NCBI GenBank assembly: GCA_041595355.1
Contig: JBFHKO010000105.1
Location: 1 to 8,710 of the forward strand
DNA: 8,710 nt
Direction of reading: 5' to 3'
From: JBFHKO01 sp041595355
GTDB lineage: Bacteria > Pseudomonadota > Gammaproteobacteria > Enterobacterales > Aeromonadaceae
Within the stretch, counting starts at the first letter, position 1; each line of letters starts with the position of its first letter. The notes under the pieces are model-generated. The model worked only from the letters and a program-made list of their open reading frames with translations. It made no database searches and was not told the origin of the DNA. A program made the position numbers and the translations under genes. Below are positions 1 through 6,945 of the stretch, in pieces.

Positions 1-7
1 CGATTTA

Positions 8-125
8 TGCCTGGCGGCCATAGCGCGGTGGAACCACCTGATCCCATGCCGAACTCAGAAGTGAAACGCCGTAGCGCCGATGGTAGTGTGGCATTCGCCA
101 TGCGAGAGTAGGACACTGCCAGGCA
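8..125 (+). rRNA. rrf: 5S ribosomal RNA
   Basis: 5S rRNA of the large ribosomal subunit, the last rRNA of an rRNA operon whose 16S and 23S genes lie left of the window. The ends pair as the helix I stem (TGCCTGGCG at the 5' end, TGCCAGGCA at the 3' end). The interior carries the hallmark stretch CCGAACTCAGAAGTGAAAC and the loop E/helix IV segment ATGCGAGAGTAGG. It is very close to the E. coli sequence, differing mainly in helix IV (GGCATTCGCC). The 118-nt length matches the family within a base or two; the exact mature ends are inferred from the terminal stem. Confidence 0.97.
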
Positions 126-174
126 CCCCATTCAGATATATCGGTTGCAGACCGTATATCGCACTGAACAGTGT

Positions 175-250
175 GCTGATATGGCTCAGTTGGTAGAGCG
201 CACCCTTGGTAAGGGTGAGGTCCCCAGTTCGACTCTGGGTATCAGCACCA
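175..250 (+). tRNA. tRNA-Thr (anticodon GGT)
   Basis: A complete 76-nt cloverleaf can be folded by hand. The acceptor stem is GCTGATA/TATCAGC, the D-arm GCTC/GAGC with loop AGTTGGTA, and the anticodon stem CACCC/GGGTG around loop TTGGTAA. The anticodon GGT is at 208-210. The T-arm is CCCAG/CTGGG with TTCGACT, the discriminator is A247, and the CCA (248-250) is genome-encoded. It reads threonine codons ACC and ACU. It starts about 50 nt after the 5S gene, so it is a distal tRNA of the rRNA operon, as thrV is in the E. coli rrnD operon, and is expected to be cut from the rRNA precursor. Confidence 0.97.
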
Positions 251-256
251 CTTATT

Positions 257-280
257 AAACCCCGCGCCAGCGGGGTTTTT
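257..280 (+). terminator. rRNA operon terminator, probably bidirectional
   Basis: Stem CCCCGC (260-265), loop GCCA, stem GCGGGG (270-275), then TTTTT (276-280). AAA at 257-259 extends the stem and gives the minus strand a short T-tract too (GCGGGGTTTAA). It lies 6 nt after the tRNA CCA and ends the rRNA/tRNA transcript. In the other direction it could stop transcripts running out of the convergent cinA-like gene, whose stop codon is about 60 bp away. Confidence 0.92.
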
Positions 281-336
281 GCTTTTCTCTTTTCACGATA
301 TTTTCCGGCCTGAGGCCACAGGAGTGCAGCCCGCCA

Positions 337-1497
337 TCACAGGCTGCAACGCTCCTGGCTGCGCAGGGTTTCGTAATCGATCAAGACCGGCCGTCCGCGC
401 AGATAGCGCAGCAGCATTTGCTGGGCCGCGAATAGGATCACCTTCCGGCGCAGGCCGGCATCCTGGATGCCGGGTTGCAGCCGTTCGGCCCAGCCTTGCC
501 CGTCTCCACTGCAGAGAGCCAGGCTGAAGCCCTGCTCGCCGCCCTCACCGATGGCCAGGGTCAGGCCGGGGTGTCTGGCGGTCTCGCTCAGCAGGTCGGC
601 GGCGCTGGCCGGCAGTGGTCGCAGCTGTCCCTCCAGGGCTCGTACTGCCGGAGCCAGTGCCGCGATCAGCCGGCCCTGAGTGCCCCATTCCAGCAGCTGC
701 AGTGGGCGTTCGCCCAGCAAGCCGGCCAGTTCGGCGCCGATATCCAGATCGCCGCGGGCAACCAGATAGGGGCGGATCACGTCCAGCAATTGCGCTTCGG
801 CGGCGGCGAAGTCGGTCTGGCTGGCATGCTGGCTGATGAGCTTGAGCTCGATGACGGGCATGGAGGAGCGGTAGCCCAATTCGAGGTGGGGCGGCCAGGC
901 CAGGTTGTCCAGTCGATCGCTGAGGGCGGACTCGGAAACGCCAAAGGTGAAGAAGCGCTCCACCCGGGTATCGCCACGAGCCAGGTTGGCGCCCAATGCC
1001 GGCAGTATCTGCTCATCGACCATGCGCTTGAATTCGCTGGGCACGCCCGGGGTGAAGTAACAACGGGCGCGGCCTATGGTCAGCGCGAAACCGCAGGCGG
1101 TGCCGACGGGGTTGGGGATAAGGGCCGCGCCCTCGGGAAGCAGCGCCTGTTTGCGGTTGCTGTGCGGCATCTCCCGGCCGCGGGCAAGGTATTTCTGTTG
1201 CAGCTCGGCCAGCCAGTCGTCACGCAGTTCGAGATTGACAGCGGCGGCGAGGGCGGCGGCCTCGGTGGTCTTGTCGTCGGACGTGGGGCCCAGACCGCCG
1301 TTGATGAGCAGGATGTCGGCAACGTGACTGCGTTCCCGCATGATGTCCACCAGATCATCCATGCGATCGCCCACGGTGTGGCGCCGCCGCACCTGCCAGC
1401 CCTGCTCGAGCAGGCGCTGGCTCAGCCAGCTGGCATTGGTATCCTGGGTAAAGCCGGTCAGCACTTCGTCGCCGGTGCTGATGAGTTCGATGATCAT
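337..1497 (-). CDS. CinA-family protein (YfaY-like), MoCF-binding domain with degenerate deamidase domain
   Basis: A 386-residue protein of the CinA/COG1058 family, close in length to E. coli YfaY (about 400). The N-terminal molybdopterin-binding-like domain (about 1-165) has the family's STGDE (7-11), GGLGPTSDD (67-75) and TPGVPSEF (149-156). COG1058 domains have been linked to ADP-ribose pyrophosphatase activity, and CinA C-terminal domains to NMN deamidation in pyridine nucleotide recycling. The C-terminal part (about 250-386) aligns weakly: where active deamidases carry a loop like AES-TGG-LIA, this protein has LLEWGTQGRLIAAL (268-281), without the serine. Deamidase activity is therefore doubtful. 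The start MIIEL is chosen because family homology begins there; a GTG at 1572 would add 25 unrelated residues. A weak AAGG lies upstream. It follows uvrA on the same strand after 107 bp. Family assignment is sure; biochemical role is not. Confidence 0.9.
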   Translation of the reverse strand: MIIELISTGDEVLTGFTQDTNASWLSQRLLEQGWQVRRRHTVGDRMDDLVDIMRERSHVADILLINGGLGPTSDDKTTEAAALAAAVNLELRDDWLAELQQKYLARGREMPHSNRKQALLPEGAALIPNPVGTACGFALTIGRARCYFTPGVPSEFKRMVDEQILPALGANLARGDTRVERFFTFGVSESALSDRLDNLAWPPHLELGYRSSMPVIELKLISQHASQTDFAAAEAQLLDVIRPYLVARGDLDIGAELAGLLGERPLQLLEWGTQGRLIAALAPAVRALEGQLRPLPASAADLLSETARHPGLTLAIGEGGEQGFSLALCSGDGQGWAERLQPGIQDAGLRRKVILFAAQQMLLRYLRGRPVLIDYETLRSQERCSL

Positions 1498-1604
1498 GTC
1501 GTGACTGCCTTGACGAATGAGAAAGAAGGCGTGCCGGTGCGCCAGGGAGGTCGACTCCCGCGACGCCGGCACGATTTCATCCTAGCACGCGGCAGATCCC
1601 GGTC

Positions 1605-4439
<2,835 letters not shown>

Positions 4440-4471
4440 GGTTAGCCAAGCATGCCGATGTGCAAAGCGAA

Positions 4472-4500
4472 AGTATGGCATAGGCGCCACTGGATGAATA
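4472..4500 (-). promoter_or_regulatory. Possible uvrA promoter
   Basis: On the minus strand a CATACT hexamer (4477-4472) fits a -10 box (4 of 6 to TATAAT). TATTCA (4500-4495) sits 17 bp upstream as a poor -35 (3 of 6). The -35 would lie inside the SOS-like palindrome, which is how LexA usually represses. The match is weak and rests partly on position. Confidence 0.3.
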
Positions 4501-4509
4501 GACAGTGGC
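4486..4509. promoter_or_regulatory. Candidate LexA (SOS) operator between uvrA and ssb
   Basis: A perfect 7-bp inverted repeat, GCCACTG and CAGTGGC, separated by 10 bp. Its core (4490-4505) reads CTGG-ATGAATAG-ACAG, that is CTG-N10-CAG with an AT-rich centre. It differs by one base from the gammaproteobacterial LexA consensus CTGT-N8-ACAG. The centre is about 58 bp upstream of the uvrA start. E. coli also has an SOS box in its uvrA-ssb intergenic region. Binding is inferred, not shown. Confidence 0.6.
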
Positions 4510-4567
4510 CGGCCTAGAATAAGGGACAGCCATTGGCTCTTTCGGGTCGCATCGGCTCCTGTTTTGC

Positions 4568-4600
4568 CACCCTGTCGGCAGTTGCAGTGCCGGCAGGGTG
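4568..4600. repeat. 13-bp inverted repeat in the uvrA-ssb intergenic region
   Basis: Arms CACCCTGTCGGCA (4568-4580) and TGCCGGCAGGGTG (4588-4600) pair over 13 positions with one G-T wobble, around loop GTTGCAG. No T-tract follows on either strand, so it is not a typical terminator. It could be an operator or a hairpin in the ssb leader. The left part also contains CTGT-N8-GCAG (4572-4587), a weaker, GC-rich match to a LexA box. Confidence 0.6.
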
Positions 4601-4714
4601 CACGGGGGGCATGATGTTGTTAAGATGGCGACCGATAGCATCGGCTCGCTCCTGTCCTGAGTTCAGGCAGCGGCGGCGGTGTGTGAATTTGACAGACAGA
4701 ATGCGGAGCAGAGT

Positions 4715-5275
4715 ATGGCCAGTCGCGGCGTGAATAAAGTGATCCTCGTCGGTAACCTCGGGCAGGACCCCGAGGTGCGTTACATGCCCAACGGCAATGC
4801 CGTGGCCAACATCACTGTGGCCACATCCGAATCCTGGAAGGATCAGCAGGGCCAGTTGCAAGAGCGGACCGAATGGCACCGTATCGTGCTCTATCGTCGC
4901 CTGGCCGAGATCGCCGGCGAGTATCTGAAGAAAGGGGCCAAGGTTTACCTGGAAGGGCGTCTGCAGACCCGCAAGAGGCAGGATCAGCAGGGCCAGGAGC
5001 GCTACACCACCGAGATCATCGCCAATGAAATGCAGATGCTCGACAGCCGCAATGCCGGCCAGGGCGCTCCGGCCGGCCAGGGTGGCCAGTCAGCAGGTCA
5101 GGGCAATTGGGGTGGCAAACCCCAACGGCCGGCCGCACCCCAGGGTGGCTACGGTCAGCCCCAGGGCAGCCAAAGCGGGCAGGGCGGACAAGGCAGCTAT
5201 GCGGCCCAACCCCAGCCCACTCAGCCGGCCTACAATGAGCCGCCGATGGACTTTGACGACGACATTCCGTTCTGA
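4715..5275 (+). CDS. ssb: Single-stranded DNA-binding protein SSB
   Basis: The 186-residue SSB binds single-stranded DNA as a tetramer during replication, recombination and repair and recruits partner proteins. The OB fold (1 to about 112) starts MASRGVNKVILVGNLGQDPE, nearly identical to E. coli. A disordered linker rich in Gly, Gln and Pro (about 113-177) follows, then the acidic tip MDFDDDIPF that docks partner proteins. DNA-stacking residues W41, W54 and Y60 (Phe60 in E. coli) are present, but the position of E. coli Trp88 is Arg88, encoded by AGG at 4976-4978. The loop after W41 is one residue shorter than in E. coli. The start is set by homology and by GGAG (4705-4708) 6 nt upstream; an upstream in-frame GTG at 4679 would add 12 unrelated residues. 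It is monocistronic, with a strong terminator 41 bp downstream. Confidence 0.98.
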   Translation: MASRGVNKVILVGNLGQDPEVRYMPNGNAVANITVATSESWKDQQGQLQERTEWHRIVLYRRLAEIAGEYLKKGAKVYLEGRLQTRKRQDQQGQERYTTEIIANEMQMLDSRNAGQGAPAGQGGQSAGQGNWGGKPQRPAAPQGGYGQPQGSQSGQGGQGSYAAQPQPTQPAYNEPPMDFDDDIPF

Positions 5276-5315
5276 TAGGTCTGTTTATCTAAGCCACTGG
5301 CCTGGATGCCCCACA

Positions 5316-5348
5316 GACAAGCCTGCTTGATGCAGGCTTGTCTTTTTT
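5316..5348 (+). terminator. ssb terminator
   Basis: A perfect 11-bp stem GACAAGCCTGC/GCAGGCTTGTC with loop TTGAT, followed by six T residues (5343-5348). This is a textbook factor-independent terminator. It isolates ssb from rimK, so rimK needs its own promoter in the next 107 bp. Confidence 0.95.
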
Positions 5349-5397
5349 ATATCCGTCGGAAGCGGCGCCTTATTTCCGGCCCGGTCGCCCCGCATTC

Positions 5398-5426
5398 TTG
5401 GGGCCGCGGCCGTTTTTCGGCATACT
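5398..5426 (+). promoter_or_regulatory. Weak candidate rimK promoter
   Basis: TTGGGG (5398-5403) and CATACT (5421-5426) are spaced by 17 bp, about 30 bp before the rimK start. They match the sigma-70 boxes at 3 of 6 and 4 of 6 bases. A promoter must exist here because the ssb terminator lies just upstream, but this assignment is tentative. Confidence 0.25.
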
Positions 5427-5455
5427 TTCAAGGCCCTTTCCCACTCAGACATGCC

Positions 5456-6340
5456 ATGAAGATTGCGATCCTGTCCCGCGAGCCAAACTGTTACTCCACC
5501 CGCCGCCTGCTTGAGGCGGCTCGCCGGCGCGGCCACGAGGTGCTGCTGCTGGACACCCTGCGCCTGCATCTCAACCTCGAGCCGAGCGGCCCGGGTCTGT
5601 GTTATCAGCAGCAGCCCCTGCCGGGTCTGGATGCGGTGATACCGCGCATCGGTGCCAGCATTACCGCCTATGGCGTGGCCATGCTGCGGCAGTTGGAGCT
5701 GATGGGGATCACCTGTCTGAATACCTCCGCCGGCATCGCTTGTTCCCGAGACAAGCTGCAGGCTCTGCAACGGCTGGCCCAGGCCGGCCTCGGTTTGCCA
5801 CGCACCGGCTTTGCGCACCGCGTCGAGGCCGTACCGGCCCTGATCCGCCAGGTCGGCGGTGCGCCGCTGGTGGTCAAGGTGCTGGAGGGAACGCAGGGAC
5901 TGGGAGTCGCGTTGTGTGACACCCACACCTCGGCCGAGAGCGTGCTGGAGGCCTTTTTGCAGCAGAAGGTGCCGGTACTGGCCCAGGAGTTCATCGCCGA
6001 GGCTGAGGGGCGGGATCTGCGCTGCCTGGTGATTGGCGGGCAGGTGGTGACGGCTTTTCAGCGGCAGGCCCAGGCGGGCGAATTTCGCTCCAACTTGCAC
6101 CGGGGTGGCCGCGCCAGTGCCGTTCAGTTGAACGACGAGGAGCAGCGCACGGCCATTGCCGCCGTACAGGCGCTGGGGCTGGCGGTGGCCGGCGTGGATC
6201 TGCTGCGCTCGAATCGCGGCCCGCTGGTGCTGGAGGTCAACTCCTCGCCGGGGCTGGAGGGGGCCGAGCGCGTCAGTGGTCTGGATTTGGCGGATGCCAT
6301 GCTGGCGCATCTGGAGACGCGACATGCTGCCCGAGGCTGA
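5456..6340 (+). CDS. rimK: RimK, ribosomal protein S6 glutamate ligase
   Basis: The 294-residue RimK (E. coli 300) is an ATP-grasp ligase that adds glutamate residues to the C-terminus of ribosomal protein S6; the E. coli enzyme can also make poly-alpha-glutamate. The N-terminus MKIAILSRE and the motif DAVIPRIG (59-66) are RimK-specific. ATP-grasp residues are in place: K100 in RDK, K141 in VVKVLEGTQG, the loop EGTQGLGV (144-151), FRSNLHRGG (210-218), D248, and E260/N262 in LEVNSSPGLEG. Positions coincide with E. coli numbering. The start is set by homology: codons upstream run through the ssb terminator. There is no clear Shine-Dalgarno; AAGG at 5430 is too far. The next gene overlaps its last 17 bases, suggesting translational coupling. 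Confidence 0.97.
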   Translation: MKIAILSREPNCYSTRRLLEAARRRGHEVLLLDTLRLHLNLEPSGPGLCYQQQPLPGLDAVIPRIGASITAYGVAMLRQLELMGITCLNTSAGIACSRDKLQALQRLAQAGLGLPRTGFAHRVEAVPALIRQVGGAPLVVKVLEGTQGLGVALCDTHTSAESVLEAFLQQKVPVLAQEFIAEAEGRDLRCLVIGGQVVTAFQRQAQAGEFRSNLHRGGRASAVQLNDEEQRTAIAAVQALGLAVAGVDLLRSNRGPLVLEVNSSPGLEGAERVSGLDLADAMLAHLETRHAARG

Positions 6341-6860
6341 GATGAGCGGCGAGCAGCATTTCGGGCAGGTATTGCAGCGTTGCAGCGAGGCCCTGGCGCG
6401 GCAACTGGGGGCCTGCGAGCTGCGACCGGCAGGGCCCGCCGATCTCCCGGCGCTGCTGCAGCTGGAGCGCTACTGTTTCTCGCCCGCGCTGGCCTTTGGC
6501 GCCCGCCGCTGGCGCTACCTGCTGGGGCGCTCCGGCTGCACCACCTGGAGCCTCTGGCAGCAGGGGCAGCTGCTGGCCTACCTGTGCCTGATGCCCCATC
6601 GTGGATGGCAGGTGCTGGAGGTGCGTTGTCTGGCGGTGCATTGGCACCAGCGCAGGAAGGGGATAGGCGACAGCTTGCTGACCTTGGCGCTGGCGATGGG
6701 GCGCCGTCTGAGGCTGCGCGCCCTGCGCCTGGAGGTGGCGGCCGACAATGAAGCCGCCTGCCGTCTCTATGAGCAGCTGGGCTTCAGTCGCCTGCGGCAG
6801 CGGGATGACTACTATGGTGGCGGGCAGGCCGGCTGGCGGCTGACGCTGCCGCTAACCTAA
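6324..6860 (+). CDS. RimI-like GNAT N-acetyltransferase
   Basis: A 178-residue acetyl-CoA-dependent acetyltransferase. The GNAT fold runs from about residue 31 (CELRPAGPADLPALLQLE) to the end. Motif A is VHWHQRRKGIGDSLL (105-119, acetyl-CoA loop). LEVAADNEAACRLYEQLGF (136-154) resembles RimI: E137 and Y149 have the spacing of the RimI catalytic pair Glu103/Tyr115. An R-x-D-D-Y-Y end is also RimI-like. RimI acetylates the N-terminal alanine of ribosomal protein S18, but this protein has an extra 30-residue helical N-terminus and is diverged, so the substrate is not assured. Two starts are plausible: ATG 6324 (GGAG 7 nt before, overlap with rimK) and ATG 6342 (GAGG 5 nt before, just after the rimK stop). 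Either way it is coupled to rimK. Confidence 0.85.
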   Translation: MLPEAEMSGEQHFGQVLQRCSEALARQLGACELRPAGPADLPALLQLERYCFSPALAFGARRWRYLLGRSGCTTWSLWQQGQLLAYLCLMPHRGWQVLEVRCLAVHWHQRRKGIGDSLLTLALAMGRRLRLRALRLEVAADNEAACRLYEQLGFSRLRQRDDYYGGGQAGWRLTLPLT

Positions 6861-6874
6861 TCGACGGCAGGTGA

Positions 6875-6922
6875 GCATGAAAAGAGAGAAGGCACCCGGG
6901 GGCGCCTTCTCTCTTTTCATGC
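6875..6922. terminator. Bidirectional terminator between the acetyltransferase gene and metH
   Basis: Perfect 19-bp inverted repeat: GCATGAAAAGAGAGAAGGC (6875-6893) and its complement (6904-6922) around a GC-rich 10-nt loop. On either strand the distal arm ends in CTCTCTTTT, so the stem supplies its own T-tract in both directions. It lies 14 bp after the acetyltransferase stop and 23 bp after the metH stop, exactly where two converging transcripts meet. Confidence 0.9.
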
Positions 6923-6945
6923 GTCATGGTGGCCACAGGGCCCGC

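Larger units (their letters stand above)
4440..4714. promoter_or_regulatory. Divergent uvrA-ssb control region
   Basis: A 275-bp stretch with no convincing gene between the two start codons. From left to right it holds the possible uvrA -10 box, the SOS-like palindrome (4486-4509), the 13-bp hairpin (4568-4600), a stem CCGAT-AGC-ATCGG (4632-4644) and a short palindrome CCTGA-GT-TCAGG (4656-4667). I could not identify a convincing sigma-70 promoter for ssb: TTGTTA at 4617 and TTGACA at 4689 lack a well-placed -10 partner. Confidence 0.6.

Noticed and set aside
4689..4717. TTGACA at 4689-4694 as the ssb -35 box
   Set aside because: A -10 box would fall on the ssb start codon, leaving no leader or ribosome binding site, and the hexamer there is poor.
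4514..4879. Minus-strand frame of 121 codons across the uvrA-ssb gap
   Set aside because: It overlaps the ssb 5' end antisense and the regulatory palindromes; there is no family resemblance or clear ribosome binding site.
5041..5240. Gly/Gln repeats in the second half of ssb as a DNA repeat array
   Set aside because: The repetition is at protein level (disordered SSB linker), with no regular DNA period or spacer; it is not a CRISPR array or satellite.
5285..6325. Minus-strand open frame of 346 codons opposite rimK
   Set aside because: It reads back through the ssb terminator and the whole of rimK; the product is Gln/His/Arg-rich without a family signature.
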